A stretch of 64,000 nucleotides of DNA from contig NZ_FOQK01000004.1 of the NCBI RefSeq assembly GCF_900113715.1, positions 62,001 to 126,000 on the forward strand, given 5' to 3'. Shown piece by piece: positions 8,532-18,035 of the stretch (the stretch's first letter is position 1; the number at the start of each line of letters is the position of its first letter). A program made the translations under genes and the position numbers. This DNA is from Pseudoselenomonas ruminantium. Lineage in GTDB: Bacteria > Bacillota > Negativicutes > Selenomonadales > Selenomonadaceae. Under the pieces are notes generated by a model. That model did not search any database. It was not told the DNA's origin and saw nothing but the letters and a program-made list of their open reading frames with translations.

Positions 8532-9842
8532 ATGACTAAAGAAAAAATTCTTGACGCAGTCAAGAAATACTACAGAGAGAATTACCAGGAGAAGGAATTT
8601 AAATCTGGTGATAGAATTAATTATGCAGGCAGGGTGTACGATGAGCATGAGTTGGTCAATTTGGTTGATTCATCACTCGAGTTCTGGCTGACAGCTGGCA
8701 AATATACCAGAGAGTTCGAGAAAAGGCTGGCAGATTATCTGGGGGTGCCTTTCTGCGCACTGGTGAATTCTGGCTCATCTGCAAATCTCCTGGCTGTAGC
8801 AGCTCTGACGTCGCCCTTATTGGGGGAGCGCAGGCTGAAAAAAGGCGATGAAGTAATAACTGTGGCGGCGGCCTTCCCCACTACAGTAGCACCTATACTG
8901 CAATGTGGTGCAGTACCAGTATTTATTGATATCGAGATACCTTCATATAATGCGGATGTGTCGCTTTTGGAAAATGCTTTGTCTGAAAAGACCAAAGCTG
9001 TATTTCTGGCCCACAGTCTGGGGAATATTTTTGACCTCAAGGCTATATCAGCTTTTTGCAAGAAAAATGACCTTTGGTTGTTGGAAGATAATTGTGATGC
9101 GCTGGGAGGCACTATTGAGATTGATGGTGAGCTCCGCATGACAGGTACTGTAGGTGACATAGGTACCAGCAGTTTCTATCCAGCACATCAGATGACTATG
9201 GGTGAGGGGGGAGCAGTCTATACTTCCAATCCTTTGCTAAACAAGATTGTGCGTTCTATGCGCGACTGGGGACGTGAATGCGTTTGCAGCGGCGGGCAGG
9301 ACAATCTTTGTGGACATCGTTTTGATGGACAGTTTGGTACGTTGCCCAAAGGGTATGATCATAAGTACGTATATTCGCATATTGGCTATAATTTGAAGGT
9401 TACGGATATGCAAGCGGCTATAGGCTGTGCTCAGCTGGATAAGTTGCCTGATTTTGTCAAGCGGCGACAAGAAAATTGGGAAAAGCTACGCGCTGGACTT
9501 GAAAAGATGTCAGATGTGTTGATCCTTCCAGAGAAAGATGATGGTTCAAAACCATGTTGGTTTGGTTTCATCATGACTGTCCGGCAAGAGTGTAAGAAAT
9601 CAAGAAATGAAATAGTGAGATTTATTGAAGACCATAATATTCAAACTAGAAATCTCTTCGCAGGGAACATTATACGTCATCCAGCTTTTCAAAATTTGTC
9701 TGAAGGCAAGGATTATAGAGTTGTAGGTAGCCTTTCTGTTACTGATTATGTTATGAATAATAGTTTTTGGGTAGGGGTATATCCTGGTTTGACTGATGAA
9801 ATGATCTGTGAAATGATTAGTGTTATTACTGCGGCACTATAA
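8532..9842 (+). CDS. RfbH/E1-type sugar-nucleotide 3-dehydrase (PMP, iron-sulfur)
   Basis: This DegT-fold protein (436 aa from ATG 8532, Shine-Dalgarno GGAGG) matches the RfbH/AscC/DdhC family, which removes the C3 hydroxyl of a 4-keto nucleotide sugar using PMP and a [2Fe-2S] cluster. The usual PLP lysine is replaced by His219 in YPAHQMTMGEGG, as in E1. Cysteines 188, 250, 252 and 260 follow a C-X61-C-X-C-X7-C pattern close to the E1 cluster motif. No CDP-glucose 4,6-dehydratase or E3 reductase is in the window. Instead it sits behind Ugd and a UXS-like enzyme, so its substrate may be a UDP-4-keto pentose (inference). The C-terminal quarter is more AT-rich than the rest. Confidence 0.88.
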   Translation: MTKEKILDAVKKYYRENYQEKEFKSGDRINYAGRVYDEHELVNLVDSSLEFWLTAGKYTREFEKRLADYLGVPFCALVNSGSSANLLAVAALTSPLLGERRLKKGDEVITVAAAFPTTVAPILQCGAVPVFIDIEIPSYNADVSLLENALSEKTKAVFLAHSLGNIFDLKAISAFCKKNDLWLLEDNCDALGGTIEIDGELRMTGTVGDIGTSSFYPAHQMTMGEGGAVYTSNPLLNKIVRSMRDWGRECVCSGGQDNLCGHRFDGQFGTLPKGYDHKYVYSHIGYNLKVTDMQAAIGCAQLDKLPDFVKRRQENWEKLRAGLEKMSDVLILPEKDDGSKPCWFGFIMTVRQECKKSRNEIVRFIEDHNIQTRNLFAGNIIRHPAFQNLSEGKDYRVVGSLSVTDYVMNNSFWVGVYPGLTDEMICEMISVITAAL

Positions 9843-9853
9843 GGGAGAAAAGT

Positions 9854-9952
9854 ATGGGATGGATTGTCAAGCCATGTGCAACGCTTTCGAAAAATGAACC
9901 TCATATGCTGTTTTATAATTCAGACATTTCCAAGGACGCAGAATCAGTATGA
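9854..9952 (+). pseudogene. Small ORF, probable remnant of a lost gene
   Basis: A 32-codon ORF starts with ATG just after AGGGAGAA at good spacing, and is followed by an ATGA overlap into a second 16-codon ORF ending at 9999. Neither product is recognised. Good ribosome signals joined to very short frames suggest a deletion scar left from a gene that once stood between the 3-dehydrase and the GT9 gene. A genuine small protein cannot be excluded. Confidence 0.3.
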
Positions 9953-10020
9953 TAACTTTTGGAAACTGGCTAGAAGATGAAAATGACTTGTCTTGTTGAG
10001 CTTGTAGGAGATCTGTGATA

Positions 10021-11598
10021 GTGAAAAGAAATGGTTATATTCGATATGAGTTGGAAGACTATGTCAAATTAGAAGAGATGATTGTCGAAAAAATAAAAAA
10101 ACTTATTTGGTCGTATGATTTTATTTATATTTATGGGGCTGGCTTTATCGGCAAGAATGTGTTAGTTTTTTTGAGAAGACATGGAGGTTTAGATAAATAC
10201 GTTTCAGGATTTCTAGTGTCAGATAAGAAAAATAATCCAAAAAAAATCTGTAATATAGATGTTTTGGATATTACAGATGTAAATCGAAATAATGCAGGAA
10301 TTATATTAGCGTTGGGAGTAGAGCATCACAAATTTATATTACAAAAACTAAAAGATATTCATGATGGAATCGTCTCTTTTGATGCATACGAATATGGACA
10401 TATGTATTGGTGTAATCACCAGTTGTTGCCCCAATGTATTGATAAGTATAAAAACTTCTTTGCCCAAAGATCCTATATGGATGATGCTATACATAAATGG
10501 AAAAATATATTAATAGTATGTATGGACAGAATAGGTGATGTTATCATAAATATTCCTTTTATACGAGAATTGCGATATAATGTGGGGGCGAAAACGAGAA
10601 TCGATATCGTGGCCCAGCCATCATCTGCACAATTTATGAAATTGTGCCCGTATATAAATAACGTAATTGTTTGTGACAAAAAAGAATATGCAGGGGTTGA
10701 TACTGAAGATAGTATAATAAGAAGTAAATGTTTTGCAGATAAGTATCTTCGCTCAATTAAATACGAAGTGGTTTTTTTAACAGGATGGCATAATATAGAC
10801 ATAGAAGGGTTGTTTTTAGCTGTTTTTTCTAATGCTGGTTTACGGATAGGTTTTTCTGAGCATAATATGTTGCACAAAGAATTTTGCAATAGAGGATATG
10901 ATTATTTTTTGTCAATGCCCATAAAATCTAAAACTATAATGCATGATGTAGAAAGGGCCTTATCGATTATTACTACTTTAGGTGGTAATGTGAAATCAAA
11001 AAAATTGGAGATATGGACAAGAGATGAAGACAAGAAATTCGCCAATCAATTCTTTGAAGAAAATCATCTGGAAAAATATTCTGTAATCGCTGTAGTCGCA
11101 CATGCTTTAGATGGTGCAAGAATGTGGGACTGGAAAAAATATGCTGAATTAATCAGAAGGCTTAATGAGAAATATGATAATCTGTTTTTCGTATTGTTGG
11201 GAGGAACAGAAGCGAGGAGTGTATGTGATAAAATAACCGATATGGTAAATTGCAACAATTTGTTGAACATATGTGGTGCGACAAGCTTGTGTGAGGTTAC
11301 AGAAATATTACGACGTTGTCGACTTTACATAGGCGCGGATACTGGGTTGAAACATATTGCTGCTGCTGTGGGGTTGTCTACTGTGGAAATTATTTGTCAT
11401 GCGCAGGAGGGTGATCCTTTAGAATATTCCTCTCCTGACCGGTATAGAGCTTGGGGGAATAAATCATTTGTTGTAAGGCCGAAAAAGGCTCTTCCGGGGT
11501 GTGGCGCGACATGTTACAAGCGTAGAGCTCACTGCATAAATCAAATTTCAGTTTCCGATGTTTTAGCTGCTGTAGACGAAGGATTGATAAAGAATTGA
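10021..11598 (+). CDS. GT9 (heptosyltransferase-like) with N-terminal Rossmann-like module
   Basis: Residues from about 160 on form a GT9/ADP-heptose transferase-like fold: NILIVCMDRIGDVIINIPF (the D of the RIGD motif), then a C-terminal donor domain with the GADTGLKHIAAAVG motif. Residues 1-140 are an added module with YGAGFIG, then VSDKK, like those in four neighbours. GGAG at 10007-10010 places the start at GTG 10021 better than at GTG 10015. It ends with a cysteine-containing segment (GCGATCYKRRAHC) often seen in GT9 tails. It probably transfers a heptose or other sugar to a surface glycan core. The donor is unknown. Confidence 0.75.
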   Translation: MKRNGYIRYELEDYVKLEEMIVEKIKKLIWSYDFIYIYGAGFIGKNVLVFLRRHGGLDKYVSGFLVSDKKNNPKKICNIDVLDITDVNRNNAGIILALGVEHHKFILQKLKDIHDGIVSFDAYEYGHMYWCNHQLLPQCIDKYKNFFAQRSYMDDAIHKWKNILIVCMDRIGDVIINIPFIRELRYNVGAKTRIDIVAQPSSAQFMKLCPYINNVIVCDKKEYAGVDTEDSIIRSKCFADKYLRSIKYEVVFLTGWHNIDIEGLFLAVFSNAGLRIGFSEHNMLHKEFCNRGYDYFLSMPIKSKTIMHDVERALSIITTLGGNVKSKKLEIWTRDEDKKFANQFFEENHLEKYSVIAVVAHALDGARMWDWKKYAELIRRLNEKYDNLFFVLLGGTEARSVCDKITDMVNCNNLLNICGATSLCEVTEILRRCRLYIGADTGLKHIAAAVGLSTVEIICHAQEGDPLEYSSPDRYRAWGNKSFVVRPKKALPGCGATCYKRRAHCINQISVSDVLAAVDEGLIKN

Positions 11599-11631
11599 TA
11601 ATTTCGTTTGATAGGATATAAGGTGAATGTT

Positions 11632-12348
11632 ATGGCAAATATAGCGCTGCTTATTGCTGGCGGTTCTGGGAATCGTATGAAACAAGATATACCTAAACAA
11701 TTTCTTACGGTTAATGAGCGGCCGGTCATTGTTTATACATTGGAGGTTTTTGAGAAACATCCGGAGATCGATGCGATCGCAGTGGTATGTTTGAATGGAT
11801 GGGACCATGTTCTGTGGGCATATGCTAAACAGTTTAATATAAATAAGCTGAAGTATGTAGTGAAAGGGGGAGAGAAAGGGCAGGACTCTATTCGTAATGG
11901 TCTATTTGAATTAGAAAAACACTGTGATAAAGAGGATATAGTGTTGATTCATGATGCAATAAGACCTATGGTTTCATCGGAAATAATATCGGATAATATC
12001 CGAGTATGCAGGGAATATGGTAATGCGATAACGGTTATTCCATGCGCGGAAGCCATGCTTTGTACAGAAGATGGAGTTGATTCATCCTCATTATATCCTC
12101 GTGATAATCTGAAACGTACTCAAACCCCACAGGCTTTTAAGCTTGGTGAAATTTGTGATTTGCATCGAAGGGCTTTAGAGGCGGGGATTACTAATTCGGT
12201 GGCTTCTTGTACATTGAAGGTAGAGATGGGAGAACGAGTTTATTTCTCGCGAGGTTCTGAGAAAAATATCAAGTTGACGACGATAGAGGATATTGATATT
12301 TTCAAAGCACTTTTGATGGCTAAGCGGTCTGATTGGTTGAAGGGATAA
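11632..12348 (+). CDS. TarI/IspD-like cytidylyltransferase, copy 1
   Basis: The 238-residue protein has the IspD/TarI signature ALLIAGGSGNRMKQDIPKQF, the VLIHDAIRPM motif and the TPQAF motif. It makes a CDP-linked alditol phosphate or methylerythritol. AAGGTGA sets ATG 11632 as the start; an upstream in-frame TTG has no ribosome site. A copy of the same subfamily lies at 20824, and both share GW-X2-VL-X2-YAKQFNI. The location next to a TagF-like transferase favours a CDP-polyol role over isoprenoid synthesis. It is followed after one base by an SDR gene. Confidence 0.75.
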   Translation: MANIALLIAGGSGNRMKQDIPKQFLTVNERPVIVYTLEVFEKHPEIDAIAVVCLNGWDHVLWAYAKQFNINKLKYVVKGGEKGQDSIRNGLFELEKHCDKEDIVLIHDAIRPMVSSEIISDNIRVCREYGNAITVIPCAEAMLCTEDGVDSSSLYPRDNLKRTQTPQAFKLGEICDLHRRALEAGITNSVASCTLKVEMGERVYFSRGSEKNIKLTTIEDIDIFKALLMAKRSDWLKG

Positions 12349-12349
12349 T

Positions 12350-13408
12350 ATGGAACTTTACAATAATGAACAATGGCTAGAGGATATCGATGAAGTCCTG
12401 GATATAATGCCAGAACTTACGGACTTAGCGGGATCTAGCGTGTTGGTTACAGGGAGTACGGGACTCATATGCTCCGCCTTGATTGAAGCTTTGGCACGTT
12501 GGAATGATACACATGAAAAAAAAATCAACATCTTGGCAGCTGGTAGGAATCAAGCATCTAGCGAAGCAAGATTTGCTTCACTGATAGATAGAAAATGGTT
12601 TGAAATAGTAAGTTATGATGCGGTGTCTGAAGGGTTGCAGGAAGATGTTGTTTGTGATTACATTATTCATGGTGCTGGAAATGCCTCTCCAAATAAGATT
12701 ATGACCGAGCCGGTGGAAACAATGGTGGGCAACTTTATGGGAACTTACTGTTTGTTAGAGTATGCCAAACAGCACCATGTAAAACGAGTTCTTTATATAT
12801 CCAGCTCAGAAGTTTATGGACGTGCAAGCCACAATAGTCCATTTGATATCGATGATTATGGATACGTAGATATCTTGCAGCCACGCAGCTCGTATGCGCT
12901 AGGAAAACGTGCGACTGAGACTTTATGTGTTTCCTATGGGGCAGAATGGGGCATCGATTCTGTAATTGTTAGACCTGGACACATATATGGCCCTACGGCA
13001 CAGGCGTCGGATAATAGGGTTTCTTCCATGTGGGCTTATGCAGCTGCAAGGGGAGAAAATATCATTATGAAAAGCGATGGCGAACAGATCAGAAGTTATT
13101 GTTATGTCTTGGACTGCGTGACAGCTATATTAAAGGTATTGCTTTGGGGAACTCCAATGCAAGCATATAATGTTTCAAACAAACAATCTGTTATCAGCAT
13201 TAAAGAATTAGCGAGAATTTTGGCAGAGGTTGGAAGATGTTCTTTGCGACGAGAAATGGCTGATGTTGCAGAGAAAAAAGGATTTAATCCTATGCAGAAT
13301 TCATCGTTAGATGCGAGTGCGCTTTACGCGCTGGGATGGAGAGGGCTTTTCGATGCAAAACGTGGGTTGTTACACACAGTAGAAATATTGAGAAATTTGT
13401 ATCAGTAG
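12350..13408 (+). CDS. NAD-dependent epimerase/dehydratase (extended SDR)
   Basis: The 352-residue protein has a Rossmann GSTGLI motif near residue 35, SSSEVYG, the catalytic YALGK (Tyr-X3-Lys) and RPGHIYGP, the plan of nucleotide-sugar 4,6-dehydratases and UXS enzymes. The start ATG follows the stop of the cytidylyltransferase by one base, so the two are coupled and may act on the same CDP-linked substrate. The substrate is not identifiable. It is distantly similar to the UXS-like protein at 6185 but lacks its CYDESKR signature. Confidence 0.75.
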   Translation: MELYNNEQWLEDIDEVLDIMPELTDLAGSSVLVTGSTGLICSALIEALARWNDTHEKKINILAAGRNQASSEARFASLIDRKWFEIVSYDAVSEGLQEDVVCDYIIHGAGNASPNKIMTEPVETMVGNFMGTYCLLEYAKQHHVKRVLYISSSEVYGRASHNSPFDIDDYGYVDILQPRSSYALGKRATETLCVSYGAEWGIDSVIVRPGHIYGPTAQASDNRVSSMWAYAAARGENIIMKSDGEQIRSYCYVLDCVTAILKVLLWGTPMQAYNVSNKQSVISIKELARILAEVGRCSLRREMADVAEKKGFNPMQNSSLDASALYALGWRGLFDAKRGLLHTVEILRNLYQ

Positions 13409-13433
13409 ATTCGTGATAAAGGTGAATGACATT

Positions 13434-14969
13434 ATGCGATTAATTCAAATACATGATGAGATTTATAAAAAAATAACGAAGTCTGGTGTATTTATTATAA
13501 ATTTTTCAAATTTTTATTTGAATGAACTTATAAAAGAACGAAATATTCTGAACAGAGTACGTGGGATATATGATGATCGTCCCTTGCAACAAGGGAAGAG
13601 GTTGTTCAATGGGCATGAAGTTGTTATTCACTCTTATGATGAGTTGAAAGAATTACCAGATGATGCGATTTGCTTAATTTTAAGCGGTTATTATAAAGAA
13701 ATATTTGATAAGTTAAAAAATATTGAAATATTGAAGCAAAAATTTAAGGAAATATATTTTTATGCTGATCGTGAAATTTCGTATGATTTATATTATCGTC
13801 ATAAATATAAAAAGAATGCATTGCATGATATTGTAGTGTTTCGCAGTGCTGGGCCAGCATCGCATTACATGGCTGGATGGGAATTTTCAGACAATCCGCG
13901 TGCTTTGTTTGAGTATATGCTCTGTAACGGCTATAATAAGAAATATGAGCTTGTGTGGCTGGTATGTGATCCAGAAAAGTATCAGGAAAAATATAGAGAT
14001 GTACCGAATGTAAAATTTATTTCGTATTTGTGGGCAGATACGGAAGATGAAGTAAAACGTTCATTATATTATTATTATATATGTTTGGCAAAATTTTTTT
14101 TTATTGCGCAGACACCAATATTTATGCGCAATGCACGTCCAGACCAAGTAAGAGTTCAGTTATGGCATGGCAGTGGGTTCAAGGGGGATAGGGCGAAGAT
14201 TGTTGATGAGAAACGTTATGATTACATGACGGTAACTAGTGAAACGTATGCTTCTATACATGCTAAGCTTTATGGACTTCGCAAAGATCAGATGGTGGTA
14301 ACTGGGCAACCGAAAAATGACGAATCATTTCATCCATTGCAAGCGTGGAGAAAAATTCTGTCGGTGCCTGTTGCCCAAAAATATATTTTTTGGCTTCCTA
14401 CGTGGAGAGCGTCAGAGATTGTAACTGATGTCAAGCTGGCTAACGAAACGGGGTTGCCTTTTTTTACTAAAAACGAACAGCTGAAAGAATTGAATGATCT
14501 TTTAACTACTCTTGATATGGTTATGGTATTAAAGCTGCATCCTTCGGAGAAAAATGTGCAAGATAATGAAGCAATAAAAGATTTGACAAATTTTGTAGTT
14601 CTGGATAATGATTTTTTGGCGGAAAAAGATATACAGATTTCATCACTGTTGGGAAATGCTGATGCTTTAATCAGTGATTTTTCGTCGGTAGCGATTGATT
14701 ATTTAGTATTGAATCGTCCTATTGCATTTTTGATGGATGATTGTGAAGCTTTTGCAGAAAGCCGCACATTTCATTGGGGTGATATTGAAAATTGGCTACC
14801 AGGTTTGAAATTATATAATGTAGATGATATGAAGCAATATATTAAAGAGGTCGCTTCAAATATTGATTCTGGTGCAAAACTTCGCAGTGATTTATATCAT
14901 GTGTTCCATAAATTTCGCGATGATAAAAGTGCTGAAAGAGTATTACAGGCATTTGACCTCCATTTATGA
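13434..14969 (+). CDS. TagF-like CDP-polyol phosphotransferase with N-terminal module
   Basis: From residue 140 the protein is a CDP-glycerol glycerophosphotransferase (TagF/TarL family): VQLWHGSGFKGD with catalytic-type His245, GQPKND, LKLHPSEKN and LISDFSSVAIDY are all present. These enzymes polymerise or add glycerol- or ribitol-phosphate to a membrane-bound acceptor. Residues 1-130 are an added module with a degraded glycine loop but the same following pattern (GIYDDRP, then a hydrophobic strand) as in four neighbours. AAGGTG sets ATG 13434. With two cytidylyltransferases nearby, a poly(alditol-phosphate) or a single phospho-polyol decoration of a glycan is plausible. Confidence 0.8.
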   Translation: MRLIQIHDEIYKKITKSGVFIINFSNFYLNELIKERNILNRVRGIYDDRPLQQGKRLFNGHEVVIHSYDELKELPDDAICLILSGYYKEIFDKLKNIEILKQKFKEIYFYADREISYDLYYRHKYKKNALHDIVVFRSAGPASHYMAGWEFSDNPRALFEYMLCNGYNKKYELVWLVCDPEKYQEKYRDVPNVKFISYLWADTEDEVKRSLYYYYICLAKFFFIAQTPIFMRNARPDQVRVQLWHGSGFKGDRAKIVDEKRYDYMTVTSETYASIHAKLYGLRKDQMVVTGQPKNDESFHPLQAWRKILSVPVAQKYIFWLPTWRASEIVTDVKLANETGLPFFTKNEQLKELNDLLTTLDMVMVLKLHPSEKNVQDNEAIKDLTNFVVLDNDFLAEKDIQISSLLGNADALISDFSSVAIDYLVLNRPIAFLMDDCEAFAESRTFHWGDIENWLPGLKLYNVDDMKQYIKEVASNIDSGAKLRSDLYHVFHKFRDDKSAERVLQAFDLHL

Positions 14970-14983
14970 AAGAGGTGAGATTG

Positions 14984-16609
14984 ATGTCAAATAGAAGGGA
15001 GAAGTATAGGCTGGGGGTTCGCTTGCTCTGGGATATATTTCCTAAATCATATGTCGAAGGATTTTTTTTAGAATGGACGCCCGTTATACATGGGGAATCA
15101 AAGCAGTTGTCTGATTTTAAAAATGCGTATAAAGAATATATTGATAAAAAAACAGGAGAAAAGAGCATAATATTATATGATAGCGATACAATTGTAGGGA
15201 GAGATTGTATTGCGGTGGATATCTTCGAGCTATATTTTGCTTGGTTAAGCATAATGGTATTTGAATGGCTAGAGGAGAATGATATTCGCTACTATTATAT
15301 TAATATTGAAGGTGGAGACTCTCCAGAACACATGCGTGGTGATGCGCATGATTTTTATATGTATGAACGTGGTAGAAATCCTGTAATTATGCAAAATGGC
15401 ATTCCAGGTTGGTACTTATCTGATAGGGATATAGATGGTTATCATGTGGTGGGGGGGATTCGTAGAACATGTAATGTACCCCAAAAATTTATAAATACAT
15501 GTTATATGTTAGGAGCATGCATAACGTTAGGTTCATATACCAGGGATGAAGATACGATAGAAAGTATCATGCAAGCTAAATTAAATGAGCAAGGGAAAAG
15601 AATACGTTTTTTGAATTATAGTTGTGGAAGTAATTCGGATGTTATAGTTTCCGCAATTAACACATTTCATCGGGTTTTAAATATAAAGCCTTTAGCTGGT
15701 GACATATTAGTTTTTTTTGATAAAGACAGTACTTTAGCTAGATCATTACCATATTTAAAAGACAGAAATAGACGGTTTGATATAAAAGATGCTTTTGCTG
15801 AATATGAAAATGTGAAGTGCTTTAAAGATAATGAATGGTATCATATAAATAAAGATGGAAATCGTATGGTTGCTAAATTTCTGCTTGACATAATAGATTT
15901 TGATGAACGGGAAAATGCGGAGGATATGATTCCTCCTGTTTGCAATAAGGTAATCGATTCTAAGGAGAATTTTATCGCCAAATCTTTACAAAGTTATATC
16001 GAAAGAGTTGCCAAAGAACGCATGCCATTTCAAAATACAGGCGCGATTGTGATGAATTGCAATCCGTTTACTAAAGGACATTTATATTTGGTGGAACAGG
16101 CAAGGAAACAAGTTGAATTTTTATATGTTTTTGTTGTGGAGGAAGATAAGTCTTTTTTTTCATTTAAAGATAGGGTGGCAATTGCTATCGAGAATTGCAA
16201 AAAATTCAATAATGTTAAAGTCCTTCCCTCGGGAATGCTGATGATTTCTAGCTACACGTTTGCGGAATATTTCAACAAAGATGACATTCAAGATGAAAAA
16301 ATATCGCCAATTAGTGATGTGAATATTTTCGGTGCTTATATTGCGCCATTCTTTAGGATTAAGAAGCGCTTTGTTGGCACAGAACCATTGGATAATGTGA
16401 CTCGTCAATATAATGAAACAATGAAGATGCATTTAGCTGATTTTGGCATCGAATTGATAGAAATTGACAGATTGCAAAATGAAAACAATCCGATATCCGC
16501 AACGACGGTACGTTCTGCTATAAAGAATGGTGATATAGTCACCTTGAAAGAATTACTGCCAGATGCTAGTTATGAGTACTTGAAGAAGCATAGATTATTG
16601 AGGGATTAA
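14984..16609 (+). CDS. SGNH-like domain fused to CitC-type nucleotidyltransferase
   Basis: The C-terminal 190 residues match the nucleotidyltransferase domain of [citrate lyase] ligase (CitC): NPFTKGHLYLV (residues 360-370, with the T-X-GH site), RFVGTEP, VTRQYN and the ISATTVRS signature. The part before it resembles an SGNH/GDSL scaffold, with a GACITLGSYTRDEDT block and a final HINKDGNRMVA, but the nucleophile Ser of the first block is Ala/Cys here, so it may be inactive. AGGTGA sets ATG 14984. Citrate lyase genes are absent. The CitC domain probably adenylylates or cytidylylates a small acid or phosphate used in this locus, which is inference. Confidence 0.7.
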   Translation: MSNRREKYRLGVRLLWDIFPKSYVEGFFLEWTPVIHGESKQLSDFKNAYKEYIDKKTGEKSIILYDSDTIVGRDCIAVDIFELYFAWLSIMVFEWLEENDIRYYYINIEGGDSPEHMRGDAHDFYMYERGRNPVIMQNGIPGWYLSDRDIDGYHVVGGIRRTCNVPQKFINTCYMLGACITLGSYTRDEDTIESIMQAKLNEQGKRIRFLNYSCGSNSDVIVSAINTFHRVLNIKPLAGDILVFFDKDSTLARSLPYLKDRNRRFDIKDAFAEYENVKCFKDNEWYHINKDGNRMVAKFLLDIIDFDERENAEDMIPPVCNKVIDSKENFIAKSLQSYIERVAKERMPFQNTGAIVMNCNPFTKGHLYLVEQARKQVEFLYVFVVEEDKSFFSFKDRVAIAIENCKKFNNVKVLPSGMLMISSYTFAEYFNKDDIQDEKISPISDVNIFGAYIAPFFRIKKRFVGTEPLDNVTRQYNETMKMHLADFGIELIEIDRLQNENNPISATTVRSAIKNGDIVTLKELLPDASYEYLKKHRLLRD

Positions 16610-16612
16610 GAT

Positions 16613-18016
16613 ATGCAATGTTCAAAACGGATTTTAATATTTGGTACAGGTGACTATTATCAAAGGTATTGTAAATGGTTAAATCATTATCAGATTATTG
16701 CCTTGATAGATAATGATAGTCATAAACAGGGGACATTGTTAGATGGCTATCCAGTGATGAGCCCCCAATCTGCTATTTGTCTTAAATACGAATTTATTGT
16801 TATCTTAAGTATTCATGATAAGGAAATGCGTGAACAGCTGGTATCACTTGGCGTCAATCCCAAACAGATATATAATCAAAACGATTTATATCTATTTCAA
16901 CGTGATTTGGATGTAAAACCTGTCAGGATTTATAAGAAAAATCATGTAGAATTACATGATAGCAGGGACGTTGATTATAATGCGGCTGGTAAAATGGTGA
17001 TATTTTCTAATGATCTATATATTAACGGTGCTAGTATGGCTGTAGTTAATGTGGCTAGTGTTTTGGCAGCTACTTACGATGTAATTGTAGCGACTAGTGA
17101 GGATGGTTATTGCAGGCAAATACTAAACGATAGGGGTATAGATGTTATTATTGATGAGAATATTTCTGTCTTATCGATGGAGCAAATAGAGTGGTTATCA
17201 GGGGCAAGATTAATAATTTGTAATACAATCCATTTTTATCGGTTCTTGGCGAAGCGTTGTGGTGATATTCCTACTATATGGTGGCTACATGAACCAGCTT
17301 TTTTTTACGAAGGTCTGGATATAGATATTCTAAAAAATATTTCTCAGGACAATATGATTATTTTGGCTGTTAGTGAAGTTGCTAAACGTGCATGCTTGCG
17401 ATATAATCCAAAGATTACGATTAATATCTTTCCTGTTTATGTTGATGATGTGGAACAAGTTAATCGTAAACTGAGAGGGAAATTTACTTTTGCTACAATC
17501 GGATATGTTCGACCGTGGAAGGGACAAGATCTTTTTATCGAAGCAATACAGGAAATTCAGGATTTCTATGATGATGTAGAGTTTTTGATTATTGGTGATA
17601 ATAGTTCGTGTTTTGCACAGAAATTGAAGGTGGCAGAGAATAGTAAAGTTCATTTTCTGGGAGAAATGAGTCCGGAGAAATTGAATGATATGTATAAAAA
17701 CATTGATGTGGTTGTATGTCCATCACGAATAGAAAGTTTGTCAATTGTAGTCATAGAGGCTATGATTCGTGACATACCAAGTATAGTTTCTAGTTCAGCT
17801 GGTGTCGCGGAGTATATTACTGATGGCTTGGATGGCTGGATATTTACATCAGAGAATGTTGATGAATTAAAAGATAAGATGATTTATGCCATAGAAAATA
17901 GGGATGAGGTATTAGAAGTGGGAGGTAGAAGTAGAGAAATTTATGAAAAGTTTTTTTCAAAAAAAGTTTTTTCTGATAGATTGTTAAAGATGGTTGAAGA
18001 GATGATTAGTGGTTGA
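16613..18016 (+). CDS. GT4 glycosyltransferase with N-terminal Rossmann-like module
   Basis: Residues 125-467 are a GT-B family 4 transferase: an N-terminal acceptor domain with VIFSNDLYINGASMAV, then RPWKGQD and the donor-site ESLSIVVIEAM (EX7E) near residue 380. Residues 1-110 form the added module: LIFGTGDYY, then LIDND, GYPV and a hydrophobic strand, shared with four neighbours. The start is ATG two codons after the preceding stop with GAGGGA upstream. It probably elongates the same surface glycan. The sugar donor is unknown. Confidence 0.8.
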   Translation: MQCSKRILIFGTGDYYQRYCKWLNHYQIIALIDNDSHKQGTLLDGYPVMSPQSAICLKYEFIVILSIHDKEMREQLVSLGVNPKQIYNQNDLYLFQRDLDVKPVRIYKKNHVELHDSRDVDYNAAGKMVIFSNDLYINGASMAVVNVASVLAATYDVIVATSEDGYCRQILNDRGIDVIIDENISVLSMEQIEWLSGARLIICNTIHFYRFLAKRCGDIPTIWWLHEPAFFYEGLDIDILKNISQDNMIILAVSEVAKRACLRYNPKITINIFPVYVDDVEQVNRKLRGKFTFATIGYVRPWKGQDLFIEAIQEIQDFYDDVEFLIIGDNSSCFAQKLKVAENSKVHFLGEMSPEKLNDMYKNIDVVVCPSRIESLSIVVIEAMIRDIPSIVSSSAGVAEYITDGLDGWIFTSENVDELKDKMIYAIENRDEVLEVGGRSREIYEKFFSKKVFSDRLLKMVEEMISG

Positions 18017-18035
18017 AATGCATGGGAGGATATCT

